A stretch of DNA of 64,000 bases from Gracilibacillus massiliensis (lineage in GTDB: Bacteria; Bacillota; Bacilli; Bacillales; Amphibacillaceae): positions 558,001 through 622,000 of the forward strand of contig NZ_CZRP01000012.1 of the NCBI RefSeq assembly GCF_001458115.1. The letters are read 5' to 3'. The position numbers were made by a program, and so were the translations under genes. Below the pieces are notes generated by a model. It was not told the origin of the DNA. It worked only from the letters and a program-made list of their open reading frames with translations, and did not search any database. Position 1 is the first letter of the stretch. Every line of letters starts with the position of its first letter. Of this stretch, positions 44,840-54,425 are shown piece after piece.

Positions 44840-45937
44840 TTGAAAGCAAAGCAAGTATTTCAGGATATGTCGCCATACACACCTGGTAAACAAATAGAAG
44901 AAGTAAAAAAAGAGTATGGTTTATCTAAAATTGTTAAACTAGCATCTAACGAAAACCCATTTGGTTATTCAAACAAAGTAAAAGAAGAAATACCGAAAAT
45001 GATTGATCACCTAGAGATTTATCCTGATGGTTATGCTTCAGCTCTGAGACAAACACTTGCAGAGAAATTAAATGTTGGTGAGAAACAATTAATTTTTGGA
45101 TGTGGTTCAGACGAAGTAGTAGATATTATATGCCGTACCTATTTAGAAAAAGGCACAAATACGATAATGGCTACCCCTACGTTCCCACAGTACAAGCATA
45201 ATGCTTTAATACAGGGTGCAGAAATTGTGGAAGTTCCATTGGTAAACGGTTATCATGATTTACCTAAAATGCTTGATGAAGTAAACGAACAAACAAAAGT
45301 AGTATGGCTATGTTCACCTAACAATCCAACAGGTTCTTTAATTAATAAAGAGGATTTAGTTTCTTTTTTAGAAAAGTGTCCTGCAAATGTGATGGTTGTT
45401 TTGGATGAAGCTTATTATGAATATATTGAAGCGAGTAATGATCCCAATAGTATTAATTTATTAGGGGAATATACTAATTTAGTGATTTTACGAACCTTTT
45501 CAAAGGCATATGGATTAGCTAATTTACGAGTTGGTTATGGTGTCGCATCAGAAGAAATAGCTACTTACCTTAACATTACACGAGGACCATTTAATACGAC
45601 CTCAATTTCACAGTTATCTGCATTGACTGCTTTGGAAGACGAAAGCTTTTTACAAAACACCTATCAAGAAAACCTAGTGAATAAAAAGGCGTTTATGGCT
45701 GCTTGTGATAATATGGGATTACATTATTATGATTCAGAAGCAAACTTTTTGTTTGTCCAATTACCTACTACAGGTGACGAACTGTTCGAATACTTATTAT
45801 CAAAAGGATTTATTGTTCGATCAGGTGAAGCTTTAGGGCATCCAAAAGGTGTTCGGATTACGATTGGTTCTAAAGAACAAATGAATGAGTTGCAAAGTTA
45901 TATGAAAGAATTTTTAGCATCACATAAAGGAGAATAA
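44840..45937 (+). CDS. hisC: Histidinol-phosphate / aromatic aminotransferase
   Basis: A PLP-dependent aminotransferase used in histidine synthesis and, in this cluster, for phenylalanine and tyrosine from their oxo acids. The 365-residue protein has SNENPFGYS, SPNNPTGSLI, the DEAYYEY segment, and the PLP lysine region RTFSKAYGLANLRVGYG. It starts at TTG 44840 after GAGGGGG. tyrA follows after 3 bp. Confidence 0.95.
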   Translation: MKAKQVFQDMSPYTPGKQIEEVKKEYGLSKIVKLASNENPFGYSNKVKEEIPKMIDHLEIYPDGYASALRQTLAEKLNVGEKQLIFGCGSDEVVDIICRTYLEKGTNTIMATPTFPQYKHNALIQGAEIVEVPLVNGYHDLPKMLDEVNEQTKVVWLCSPNNPTGSLINKEDLVSFLEKCPANVMVVLDEAYYEYIEASNDPNSINLLGEYTNLVILRTFSKAYGLANLRVGYGVASEEIATYLNITRGPFNTTSISQLSALTALEDESFLQNTYQENLVNKKAFMAACDNMGLHYYDSEANFLFVQLPTTGDELFEYLLSKGFIVRSGEALGHPKGVRITIGSKEQMNELQSYMKEFLASHKGE

Positions 45938-45940
45938 ATC

Positions 45941-47041
45941 GTGAAACAAACGGTTTTAATAGCGGGTCTCGGACTAATTGGAGGCTCGCTTGCTTTGAGT
46001 ATAAGAGAAACAGAAGATATCCATCTGATTGGATTCGATTCAAATTATAGCAGTTTAGAATATGCCAAGATGAATAAGATTGTTGACGATGTATATAGTG
46101 ATTTCAGCGAAGCGATTGTACAAGCTGATATTTGTATATTAGCTGCTCCTGTATCTGTTACAGTGGAATTAATTCATCAACTGAATCATCTATCATTCAC
46201 TAATCCACTTATCATTACCGATGTAGGTTCAGTCAAAGGACCGATTATGGAAGCAGCGAATCACATTAAATCAGAAAATATCGCATTTATTGGTGGACAT
46301 CCGATGGCAGGTTCTCATAAAAAAGGAATCCAAGCAGCCAAAAAAAACTTGTTTGAAAATGCGATATATGTATTATCACCTACTACAAGTAGTGAGGAAG
46401 AAGATTTAGAGAAGTTACAAGCATTATTAACCCCGACAAAATCTAAATTTCTCATCTTAGAACCTGATGAGCACGACGAAATGACAAGTGTGATATCGCA
46501 CTTTCCACATTTAATTGCCTCATCACTCGTTCACCAAGCACGCAAGTGGCAAACGACACATCCTTACATACCTAAATTGGCTGCTGGTGGATTTCGGGAT
46601 ATTACGAGAATCGCATCAAGTAACCCGTTAATGTGGCGAGATATTTTCTTTCAAAACCGGTCTAAGATGAGTCGTTTACTTACGGATTGGATTGAAGAAA
46701 TGATGCACCTGAAAACATTAATTGATACAGGTGAAAAATCGCAAATTCAAGAGTATTTGGAACAAGCAAGAGAGTATCGAGACGGACTTGATAGCAGAAA
46801 ACAAGGTGCGATCCCATCATATTATGATATTTATGTCGATATCTTTGACCAGCAAGGTGCGATCTTAAAAGTAATTGAATTATTAGCAAACCATGATATT
46901 AGCATTAAAAATATCGAAATCCTGGAAATAAGAGAAGGAATCACAGGTGTCTTACGATTAAGTTTCCAGAACAAGAATGATCAGGAACTAAGCCAAGCTA
47001 TCTTAACGAAAAATCATTATGACACAGTGATTGAAGAATAG
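45941..47041 (+). CDS. tyrA: Prephenate dehydrogenase
   Basis: Oxidises prephenate to 4-hydroxyphenylpyruvate for tyrosine. The 366-residue protein has the NAD-binding GLGLIGGSLA, the DVGSVKG segment, GGHPMAGSHKKGIQAA with the catalytic histidine, and a C-terminal ACT domain (about 300-366), probably for feedback control. It starts at GTG 45941 after AAAGGAGAA. It is coupled to hisC and aroA. Confidence 0.95.
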   Translation: MKQTVLIAGLGLIGGSLALSIRETEDIHLIGFDSNYSSLEYAKMNKIVDDVYSDFSEAIVQADICILAAPVSVTVELIHQLNHLSFTNPLIITDVGSVKGPIMEAANHIKSENIAFIGGHPMAGSHKKGIQAAKKNLFENAIYVLSPTTSSEEEDLEKLQALLTPTKSKFLILEPDEHDEMTSVISHFPHLIASSLVHQARKWQTTHPYIPKLAAGGFRDITRIASSNPLMWRDIFFQNRSKMSRLLTDWIEEMMHLKTLIDTGEKSQIQEYLEQAREYRDGLDSRKQGAIPSYYDIYVDIFDQQGAILKVIELLANHDISIKNIEILEIREGITGVLRLSFQNKNDQELSQAILTKNHYDTVIEE

Positions 47042-47053
47042 GAGAGGGTTATC

Positions 47054-48349
47054 TTGTCTAGTAAAGTATTAAAGTATCAACATGTATCACTTTCTGGTCA
47101 AATTACTGTACCGGGTGATAAATCTATTTCCCATCGTGCAGTAATGTTTGGTTCTTTAGCAAAGGGTAAAACAAACATTACGAACTTCTTAGCTGGTGAG
47201 GATTGCTTATCTACAATCGGAGCCTTTCAAGCAATGGGTGTCTCTATCAAAAGAGATGCGAACAATGTATGGATCGAATCTGAAGGTATCGATGAATTAC
47301 AAGAGCCTACACAGCCTATTGATTTAGGAAATTCAGGCACGACTGCTCGTTTATTAATGGGGATATTATCAGGATTACCTTTTCATTTCACACTTTTTGG
47401 TGATGAATCATTGTCTAAGCGGCCTATGGATCGAATTGCAAATCCGTTACGAGAAATGGGTGCAAAAATAGATGGTCGCAATAATGGACGTTTATTGCCG
47501 ATGGCTGTTAGAGGTGGCAATCTCTCGTCAATCGATTTTAAACCACCTGTAAAAAGTGCACAAGTCAAATCAGGCGTGTTACTAGCAGGCCTTTTTAGCG
47601 AAGGTGTAACCACAGTCGAGGAAGAAACGAAAACACGTGATCATACTGAGAACATGTTAAAAGCCTTTGGGGCAAAAGTGGAAGTAGATGGTACAACGGT
47701 TAAAATTAAAGGTAAACAGAAGCTTCAAGGATGTAATATAGAAGTACCTGGTGATATTTCCTCAGCTGCATTTTTTCTAGTAGCAGCAGCTATTACTAAA
47801 GGTAGTAGTGTTACCATAGAAAATGTAGGGTTAAATCCTACTCGCACCGGAATTATCGATGTTTTAAAATTAATGGGCATTTCTATTGAAGTAGTCGAAA
47901 AACGCACCATTGGTGGTGAGCCAATTGGCGATGTGAAAGTCGTTTCTTCTAAGCCAAAAGCTGCTGTAATAGAGGGGGACGTTATTCCACGTATTATCGA
48001 TGAAATTCCTATTATTGCATTATTAGCTACCCAAGCTAACGGCCAGACAATCATTCGAGATGCTGAAGAACTGCGCTTTAAAGAAACGGATCGAATTGAT
48101 TCAGTAGTTTCAACACTTACTAAATTAGGCGCGTCTATTAAAGGAACAAAAGATGGTATGATCATTGAAGGTAATACGGTATTACATGGTGCCGTCACAG
48201 AATCTTATGGGGATCATCGTATTGGTATGATGATTGCAATCGCCTCACTATTAACGGATGAGCAAGTGGAACTCCATGACGATGAATGTATCGCAATCTC
48301 ATACCCAACCTTTTTTAAAGACCTAGACACATTAACGTCAAACAGCTAA
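47054..48349 (+). CDS. aroA: 3-phosphoshikimate 1-carboxyvinyltransferase (EPSP synthase)
   Basis: Joins shikimate-3-phosphate and phosphoenolpyruvate. The 431-residue protein has PGDKSISHRAVMFGSLA, LGNSGTTARLLMGILSGLPF, SLSKRPMDRI, and the later ELRFKETDRI. The residues around the PEP site (LGNSGTT) are of a form seen in Firmicute enzymes. It starts at TTG 47054 after GAGAGGG and ends the aro cluster. The gene is called aroE in B. subtilis. Confidence 0.96.
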   Translation: MSSKVLKYQHVSLSGQITVPGDKSISHRAVMFGSLAKGKTNITNFLAGEDCLSTIGAFQAMGVSIKRDANNVWIESEGIDELQEPTQPIDLGNSGTTARLLMGILSGLPFHFTLFGDESLSKRPMDRIANPLREMGAKIDGRNNGRLLPMAVRGGNLSSIDFKPPVKSAQVKSGVLLAGLFSEGVTTVEEETKTRDHTENMLKAFGAKVEVDGTTVKIKGKQKLQGCNIEVPGDISSAAFFLVAAAITKGSSVTIENVGLNPTRTGIIDVLKLMGISIEVVEKRTIGGEPIGDVKVVSSKPKAAVIEGDVIPRIIDEIPIIALLATQANGQTIIRDAEELRFKETDRIDSVVSTLTKLGASIKGTKDGMIIEGNTVLHGAVTESYGDHRIGMMIAIASLLTDEQVELHDDECIAISYPTFFKDLDTLTSNS

Positions 48350-48357
48350 ATAACACC

Positions 48358-48398
48358 AAAGAAGATCCAACAAACCTCAAGTTGGATCTTCTTTTATA
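48358..48398 (+). terminator. aro operon terminator
   Basis: AAAGAAGATCCAAC (48358-48371) pairs perfectly with GTTGGATCTTCTTT (48381-48394), followed by TATAAA. Element 5 begins about 30 bp downstream. Confidence 0.88.
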
Positions 48399-48424
48399 AA
48401 AAACCTCATTGTCACAAAAAAACT

Positions 48425-48870
48425 AAACTGCGAAGTACCTGTTACTGCTCACTTTGAAAATTTGATGAGTGGAATGCAAAAGCTCCGTCCATTTACTTCG
48501 CTTTCCGCGGGCACGGCCTCAGCTTCCTCAGAAAAGCAAAGTGCGCTTTTCCTGCGGGATCTTCAGCTCGCGCTATTCCCGCTGGAGTCTTCGTAAATGG
48601 ACTACGCTTAAGTTGAGTTCAACAAAGTAAGTAACAGCTAAAATATTAACATCAAAGGTTATTTCATAGTACTTGAACAGAAATCTGTACAAAGCGGAGG
48701 AAAAATGCGACACTCCAGGGGGAAAAGCGCGAGCTGAAGATCCACTTTGGAAAGTGGTTTTCTTTCCAAAGTTAGCTGAAGCCGTGCCCCCGGAAAGGGA
48801 GTGTTTTTCCGTAGCGTTGGATTTACACTCATCTAAATTCTTTATAATAATCGTCATAAGTTCGCAGTTT
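48425..48870. repeat. Nested-palindrome composite element 5 (C+B type)
   Basis: The ends AAACTGCGAAGTA (48425-48437) and complementary TAAGTTCGCAGTTT (48857-48870) form an inverted repeat. Unit C (about 48479-48608) has arms GCTCCGTCCATTTAC and GTAAATGGAC with the inner stem AAAAGCAAAG/GCGCTTTT. Unit B (about 48695-48818) has arms GGAGGAAAAATGCGACACTC and GGGAGTGTTTTTCCG and the core GAAGATCCACTTT at 48736-48748. Reading frames seen on either strand are explained by the repeat. It fills the aroA-ypiA gap. Confidence 0.85.
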
Positions 48871-49024
48871 GTGTCTAATGTCTCGGATATTTTTAGTTTT
48901 TTGACTATGTTTTTTATCGCAATATATATTTTTATAAAGCTTTCTTAGTTGCTCGTGTTATGTTATTTCGTTACTATGGATATGAGAAATGTAAGATTAT
49001 TGTTTATTAGAAAGGTTGAAATCA

Positions 49025-50299
49025 TTGGAGAATACTATCGAACAAGCGATTGAAATGATACATATAGGTGAAGTAAAGGAAGCGTTAACGCTCTTGCAAG
49101 AGGCTTCTATTACAGCAGATGGTACTACCAAATTAGAAATTGCCCAACTTTTTATCGAATTAGGGAATCAAGATCTAGCAGAATCCGTTTTAGAAGATAT
49201 ACTAAAACATGAACCTGGTAATAGCGATGCAAAATTAATGTATGCAGATATTATGATCGATGATAATAAAGACGAAAAAGCAATAGCGTTGCTTAACGAA
49301 GTCCAAGAAGACGATGATAATTATTTGCAAGCACTCGTTCAATTAGCTGATCTATATCAAGTTCAAGGGTTATTTGAAGTGGCGGAAGGTAAATTATTAA
49401 CCGCCAAAAATATCGCACCGGAAGAACCAATTATAGATTTCGCCTTAGCGGAATTATCTTTTTCATCTGGAGAATATCATAAATCAGTCATCTATTTTGA
49501 AAAGTTATATAAAAACAATAAAGAATTTGCTGGTGTAGAGATAGCAGGACGGTTGGCTGAAGCCTATGCATTAAATGGGGAATTTGAAGAATCCCTCTAT
49601 TATTATCAGACAATCGATACAGAAGACCCAGAAATTCTTTTTCGATACGGTTTCCTGGCTTATAAATCCGAGAGATATGAAATCGCAATACAAGCATGGG
49701 AAAAATTACTTGAGGAAGAATTAGAATATCCGTCTGTCTATTTATATCTTGCTAATGCATATGAAGAGGAAGGGCTGACTCAAGAAGCCATAGAAGCTGC
49801 TACAAAAGGTGTGGAAATGGATCCATTTAATAAAGAGATATGGTTTACGGCTGGTAGATTGGCTTTAAAAGCAGGAGATTCTAACAAAGCTTTTGAATAT
49901 GCCAATAAAGCAATTTCCCTGGATAGTGAATACCAAGAAGCGTTATTATTTCTAATCGAAGCATACAAGAATCAAGGCGAACATAATGAAATCATCACAC
50001 TGTTAACAAATAACGTAGACGTTGAACCATTGGATGGAATATTTTATTGGGAGCTAGCAAAAGCCTATAATGAGGAAGAAGCGTTTAAACAGGCATTAAA
50101 TGCTTACCAAAATGCATACAATAAAATGAAGGAAGATACCGACTTCTTAAAAGATTATGGATACTTTTTAGTTGAGGAAGGGAGGAGCAAAGACGCGACT
50201 AAGGTCTTTGAAGAATATATAACACTAGAGCCATCTGATTTTGACATTCAACATTATGTCCAACGGTTAAAAGAACAAAATAACGATACTCTCTTTTAA
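49025..50299 (+). CDS. ypiA: YpiA tetratricopeptide-repeat protein
   Basis: A 424-residue soluble protein made almost entirely of TPR repeats, for example AEVLEDILKHEPGNSDAKLM-like units ending ALNAYQNAYNKMKEDTDFLK. It sits between aroA and ypiB as in B. subtilis; the function is unknown, though TPR arrays usually mediate protein binding. I prefer TTG 49025 over TTG 49016, because AGAAAGG is then nine bases away rather than adjacent. Confidence 0.88.
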   Translation: MENTIEQAIEMIHIGEVKEALTLLQEASITADGTTKLEIAQLFIELGNQDLAESVLEDILKHEPGNSDAKLMYADIMIDDNKDEKAIALLNEVQEDDDNYLQALVQLADLYQVQGLFEVAEGKLLTAKNIAPEEPIIDFALAELSFSSGEYHKSVIYFEKLYKNNKEFAGVEIAGRLAEAYALNGEFEESLYYYQTIDTEDPEILFRYGFLAYKSERYEIAIQAWEKLLEEELEYPSVYLYLANAYEEEGLTQEAIEAATKGVEMDPFNKEIWFTAGRLALKAGDSNKAFEYANKAISLDSEYQEALLFLIEAYKNQGEHNEIITLLTNNVDVEPLDGIFYWELAKAYNEEEAFKQALNAYQNAYNKMKEDTDFLKDYGYFLVEEGRSKDATKVFEEYITLEPSDFDIQHYVQRLKEQNNDTLF

Positions 50300-50316
50300 A
50301 TGGAGGGGAAGTAAAA

Positions 50317-50880
50317 GTGGAAACTTCTATTCGAACTGAAGATAAAAAGACTTTTATTCAATGGTTTTTAGGTCATTATCAATTAAAAAAACGCGAAAGT
50401 GTCTGGATTTTAAACTACTTACTAAATCACGATGCGATCTTACAACATGTTCATTTTGTATTGGAAGCGCGTTTTTGTCCTAGAGCAATGATCATCTCCA
50501 CTCATTGTTCGAAAGAAATTGCATTTCGTTTTTACAAAAAACATATTGTAACAACAGATGCTGATAAGTCTTTTCATGATATTCGCTTGCATTCTAAAGA
50601 ACCAATCTTTATTCAGCTGAACTTCAAAGATTCTAATCAAAGTATTCCATATATGAAAGTTTTAGAAGATAATCCTTATATACCTGATGATTACTTTTTA
50701 ACAAAAAGCGATAAAAAAATGGCAGAAGAATGGTTGGAATATGCTTTATATGAATACAAAAAAGAAGAATTGGTTGATAAGATTAATGAAGCACTTGACC
50801 AAAAAGACCAACAATTATTTGAATATTATTCAGATCAATTGAAGGATCTGGAAAATTCCTATATTATAAAAAGTGAATAA
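50317..50880 (+). CDS. ypiB: YpiB (UPF0302) family protein
   Basis: The 187-residue protein is of the YpiB family, found in Bacillaceae next to ypiA: an N-terminal domain (FIQWFLGHYQLKKRESVWIL, NYLLNHDAILQHVHFV) and a charged C-terminal helical domain with a typical phospho-target-like tail (LDQKDQQLFEYYSDQLKDLE). Function is not established. Start is GTG 50317 after GGAGGGG. A 200-bp gap with only weak complementary segments separates it from ypiF. Confidence 0.88.
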   Translation: METSIRTEDKKTFIQWFLGHYQLKKRESVWILNYLLNHDAILQHVHFVLEARFCPRAMIISTHCSKEIAFRFYKKHIVTTDADKSFHDIRLHSKEPIFIQLNFKDSNQSIPYMKVLEDNPYIPDDYFLTKSDKKMAEEWLEYALYEYKKEELVDKINEALDQKDQQLFEYYSDQLKDLENSYIIKSE

Positions 50881-51080
50881 TGCTTTTTGGCGGGAGAACC
50901 AACTAATTTTTGGTGAATTCCGTTTCTTTTTGTACTTTAAAATTTTCACAAAAAAAGTAGTTTTACTAGGGAAAATTTCGAATGTACAAAATATAAGAAA
51001 AACTTCGAAGCTCACTAATAGACGAGGCAAATACGGGGTTTTTCTAATTTAAAATTAAGTAAGTGACAGGAGGTGCAGCA

Positions 51081-51539
51081 ATGAAATGGCAGCCTAAAGA
51101 TATATCATTATATTTCCAATCACAGGAATATGTGGATACACTTTGTATTCCCCTAATTCCAATAGAGCATACGAATGAATCAGAGGCAAAGAAATTAGCA
51201 GATCAACAAAAGTCCTTACAACTTATCTCAGATGAATTAGAAAGGAATTTTACGGGAAGAATATTTTTAAGTCCTTCTTATACATATATTCGGGGAAATG
51301 ATTATGAAGTAGAATCAAAACGATTAAATCAATGGACAAGCAGTTTATCAAACAATAGATTTCAGCACATATTTTTTCTGACTTACGATGTGAATTGGAA
51401 AAAACATGAAAACATCATAGGTGGTAGCTTATTATGGCTTACAGCTAATTCGATAACAGATTATCAGTCCGATCAAACTAAACAGTGGATAAAAGACCAA
51501 ATAAATCAAATTAGTGAGTTAATAAGAAGCTATTGGTAA
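51081..51539 (+). CDS. ypiF: YpiF (DUF2487) family protein
   Basis: A 152-residue protein of unknown function matching the DUF2487 family (MKWQPKDISLYFQSQEYVDT, LCIPLIP) located just before qcrA as in B. subtilis. The ATG at 51081 has ACAGGAGGT upstream; a GTG 18 bp earlier is less likely. No membrane segment or catalytic motif is visible. Confidence 0.88.
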   Translation: MKWQPKDISLYFQSQEYVDTLCIPLIPIEHTNESEAKKLADQQKSLQLISDELERNFTGRIFLSPSYTYIRGNDYEVESKRLNQWTSSLSNNRFQHIFFLTYDVNWKKHENIIGGSLLWLTANSITDYQSDQTKQWIKDQINQISELIRSYW

Positions 51540-51679
51540 TAACTTTTTTCAATAGAAAATAGATAGAATAGAATAGATTTTATTGACCCTAGCTTTAGTT
51601 TACGCTATCATAGTAATGTCCTAGTAATATATGAGATATGAATCCATGAAGTCGGAATATGTGTAGAGGGGGGTAAACG

Positions 51680-52192
51680 ATGTCAGAGAAAAAGCAACAA
51701 GTGTCCCGTCGCCAATTTTTAAATTATACATTAACAGGTGTTGGAGGATTTATGGCTGCAGGTATGCTTGCACCAATGGTTCGTTTTGCAATTGATCCTG
51801 TCCTGCAAGCATCTAGTGGCGGTGATATGCATGCAGTAGTAGATGTATCAGAAATTACAACGGAACCACAACGCTTTGATTGGACAATTGAACAAGTAGA
51901 TGCTTGGTATACGTCAGACGTTACACATAGTGCTTGGGTTTATAAAGATGACAATGATGAGATTGTAGCTTTATCACCTACGTGTAAACACTTGGGTTGT
52001 GCAGTAAACTGGGCAGGTGATCCAGATCATCCAGACCAATTTTATTGTCCGTGCCATGATGGACGTTACTACAAAGATGGGGTAAATGTTCCTAACACAC
52101 CTCCAAATGCAGCATTAGATCTGTTTGAATTTGAGGTAAAGGAAGGCACATTGTATCTTGGAAATGCTATCGAAAGAGGGGGGAATAATTAA
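51680..52192 (+). CDS. qcrA: Menaquinol:cytochrome c reductase Rieske subunit
   Basis: The Rieske iron-sulfur subunit of the menaquinol:cytochrome c reductase. The N-terminus has a twin-arginine-type motif (SRRQFLNYTLTGVGGFMAAG) and a single membrane segment. Cluster ligands are in CKHLGC and CPCHDG. The 170-residue length matches B. subtilis. The ATG follows GAGGGGGG. It overlaps qcrB by one base; the heme proteins depend on ResABC-type maturation found earlier in the window. Confidence 0.96.
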   Translation: MSEKKQQVSRRQFLNYTLTGVGGFMAAGMLAPMVRFAIDPVLQASSGGDMHAVVDVSEITTEPQRFDWTIEQVDAWYTSDVTHSAWVYKDDNDEIVALSPTCKHLGCAVNWAGDPDHPDQFYCPCHDGRYYKDGVNVPNTPPNAALDLFEFEVKEGTLYLGNAIERGGNN

Positions 52193-52866
52193 TGCTACAG
52201 AAGGTTTATGATTGGATTGATGAACGTGTAGACATTACTCCACTCTGGCGAGATATTGCAGATCATGAAGTACCAGAGCATGTTAATCCTGCACATCATT
52301 TTTCCGCATTTGTATATTGTTTTGGTGGCTTAACATTTTTTGTTACAGTTATTCAAATTCTATCTGGTATGTTTTTAACAATGTATTATGTTCCAGATAT
52401 TGAGAATGCGTGGCGTTCTGTTTATTATTTGCAAACAGAAGTCGCTCATGGTCAGATCGTAAGAGGTATGCACCACTGGGGAGCAAGTGTTGTTATAGTG
52501 ATGCTATTTTTACATACGTTACGTGTTTTCTTTCAAGGTGCTTATAAGAAGCCAAGAGAGCTTAACTGGATGGTTGGTGTATTAATATTCTTCGTTATGC
52601 TTGCACTAGGTTTAACTGGTTACTTATTACCATGGGATAATAAAGCATATTTCGCAACTGTCGTAACACTTGAAATCGCAGAAGGTGTACCTGTTATTGG
52701 TGAGATGGCAAAAACACTATTAAATGGTGATCCAAATATAGTTGGTGCCCAAACATTGGCTAGATTCTTTGCGATTCATGTGTTCTTCTTACCAGCAGCA
52801 TTATTTGCGCTGATGGCTATTCACTTTATCATGATTCGTAAACAAGGGATTTCAGGCCCACTATAG
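52192..52866 (+). CDS. qcrB: Menaquinol:cytochrome c reductase cytochrome b subunit
   Basis: The b6-type cytochrome subunit with four membrane helices. Heme-ligand histidines are in GMHHWGASVVIVMLFLHTLR and FAIHVFFLPAALFALMAIHF. A cysteine in FSAFVYCFGGL corresponds to the one that binds an extra heme covalently in B. subtilis. The 224-residue length is typical. It lies between qcrA and qcrC, as usual. Confidence 0.96.
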   Translation: MLQKVYDWIDERVDITPLWRDIADHEVPEHVNPAHHFSAFVYCFGGLTFFVTVIQILSGMFLTMYYVPDIENAWRSVYYLQTEVAHGQIVRGMHHWGASVVIVMLFLHTLRVFFQGAYKKPRELNWMVGVLIFFVMLALGLTGYLLPWDNKAYFATVVTLEIAEGVPVIGEMAKTLLNGDPNIVGAQTLARFFAIHVFFLPAALFALMAIHFIMIRKQGISGPL

Positions 52867-52893
52867 AATTTAGTTAAAAAAGGAGGGATAGCA

Positions 52894-53682
52894 TTGAAAA
52901 GAGGTAAAGGGATGACGTTTGTCGGTGACTCGAGAATACCTACTGACAAACAGAAATTTATTCCAAAAGATTATTCAGAATATCCTGGTAGAACAGAAGC
53001 TTTTTGGCCAAATTTTCTTTTGAAAGAATGGTTAGTAGGGGCTGTATTCTTAGTTGGATTCTTATGTCTAACCATTGCACACCCTGCACCATTAGAGAAG
53101 ATGGCTGATCCTACAGATACTGCTTATTTACCGTTACCAGACTGGTATTTCTTATTTTTATATCAATTATTGAAATATAAATTTGCGAGTGGTCCTTTCT
53201 TTGTATTGGGTGCGATCGTTATTCCTGGACTAGCATTTGGTGCGCTATTCTTAGCACCATTTCTAGACAAAGGGAAAGAACGTCGTCCACATAAACGTCC
53301 GATTTCAACAGGATTAATGCTTTTAAGCTTTATCGCGGTCTTTTGGTTAACGTACGAAGCGGCTTCACACGTGGATTATGAAGCTAAAGCGGAAAATAAT
53401 AAACCTGTTTTACCAGAGGAATCGAGTGTTGAAATTGACACAGAGGACCCAGGCTATGCAGTTTATGAAAATAGTTGCTTACAGTGTCACGGTGGAGAAT
53501 TAGAAGGTGGCGCTGCTGCTCCGACTTTAGTTGGTATAGAGTATGGCGTTGATGAGATTAAAGAAATAGCAGTTGAAGGTATTGGTACAATGCCAGCGGA
53601 TCAATTCCAAGGTTCGGATGAAGAATTACAACAACTTGCAGAATTTATTGTTTCAGTAAATGAACAAGCTGCAGAAGAATAA
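52894..53682 (+). CDS. qcrC: Menaquinol:cytochrome c reductase subunit IV/cytochrome c fusion
   Basis: The third subunit combines a subunit IV-like membrane domain with three helices and a C-terminal cytochrome c domain, the arrangement found in Bacillus. The heme attachment motif is CLQCH, with a later methionine in IGTMPADQF as likely axial ligand. The start is TTG 52894 after AGGAGGG (KRGKGMTFVGDSRIP), matching the B. subtilis N-terminus. The ResABC proteins in this window should mature it. A terminator follows. Confidence 0.95.
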   Translation: MKRGKGMTFVGDSRIPTDKQKFIPKDYSEYPGRTEAFWPNFLLKEWLVGAVFLVGFLCLTIAHPAPLEKMADPTDTAYLPLPDWYFLFLYQLLKYKFASGPFFVLGAIVIPGLAFGALFLAPFLDKGKERRPHKRPISTGLMLLSFIAVFWLTYEAASHVDYEAKAENNKPVLPEESSVEIDTEDPGYAVYENSCLQCHGGELEGGAAAPTLVGIEYGVDEIKEIAVEGIGTMPADQFQGSDEELQQLAEFIVSVNEQAAEE

Positions 53683-53690
53683 GATTAGTT

Positions 53691-53728
53691 CACCCTCGCT
53701 CTTGTGATAAATGAGCGGGGGTTTTTCT
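53691..53728 (+). terminator. qcrABC terminator
   Basis: CCCTCGCTC (53693-53701) pairs with GAGCGGGGG (53713-53721, one G-U pair), followed by TTTTTCTCT. Confidence 0.88.
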
Positions 53729-53761
53729 CTAAATGAGATGAGAGGAGCACAGTCAACTAAA

Positions 53762-54349
53762 ATGCTAAAAAATATATTGTTTCATCCTCAATTTATTTTG
53801 ATCTTATTTGTCATTAACCTGGTTGGGACGGTCTATGGCTATTTTTGGTATGGCAATCAGTTAGCACATACACCACTATATTTTGTGCCATTCGTTCCGG
53901 ATAGCCCTACCGCAAGTTTATTTTTTACAATATTTTTATTTTTTATTTTAAAAGGAAAAAATGTGCCAATAATTGAAGCTTTAGCATTTACGACACTTGT
54001 TAAATATGGTGTCTGGGCTGTAGTAATGAATATCTTAACTTTAATTATTAATGGTAGCCTCAGTTGGCAGAGCTATATGTTAATTGCATCACATGGAGCA
54101 ATGGCGATTCAGGCGTTTCTTTATGCACCACTTTATCGAATTAAATTTACCCATTTAACAATTGCAGCAATATGGTTATTACATAATGAAATCATTGACT
54201 ATGTATACGATATGATGCCTACATACGGAAGCTTATCAGATTATCAAAATCATATCGGATATTTTACTTTTTGGTTATCAATACTAGTGATTATTATTGT
54301 TTATCACATTTCAGTAAAAAAGCGAAATTCAGCTAAAATGGTTGCTTAA
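53762..54349 (+). CDS. ypjA: YpjA (DUF1405) membrane protein
   Basis: A 195-residue membrane protein with about six helices, matching YpjA, which follows qcrC in B. subtilis. Function is unknown. I start at ATG 53762 (MLKNILFHPQFILILFVIN), which gives the family N-terminus; the GAGAGGAG site is about 15 bases away, which is long, and an ATG at 53738 is an alternative. Longer forms would overlap the qcrC terminator. Confidence 0.85.
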   Translation: MLKNILFHPQFILILFVINLVGTVYGYFWYGNQLAHTPLYFVPFVPDSPTASLFFTIFLFFILKGKNVPIIEALAFTTLVKYGVWAVVMNILTLIINGSLSWQSYMLIASHGAMAIQAFLYAPLYRIKFTHLTIAAIWLLHNEIIDYVYDMMPTYGSLSDYQNHIGYFTFWLSILVIIIVYHISVKKRNSAKMVA

Positions 54350-54425
54350 TAATTGAATTCAATGCATATCTAATTAGCACATTTCATACATTTAAAGAAA
54401 AAGCAAGATGGAAGAAGGGGTATGT

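Noticed and set aside
48573-48948. Overlapping reading frames of about 90 codons on both strands after aroA
   Set aside because: They lie in element 5 and translate the inverted units, giving low-complexity products.
50881-51080. A leader RNA or small gene between ypiB and ypiF
   Set aside because: ACCAA/TTGGT and a few other short complementary segments occur, but no consistent hairpin with a T run or known riboswitch motif could be supported.
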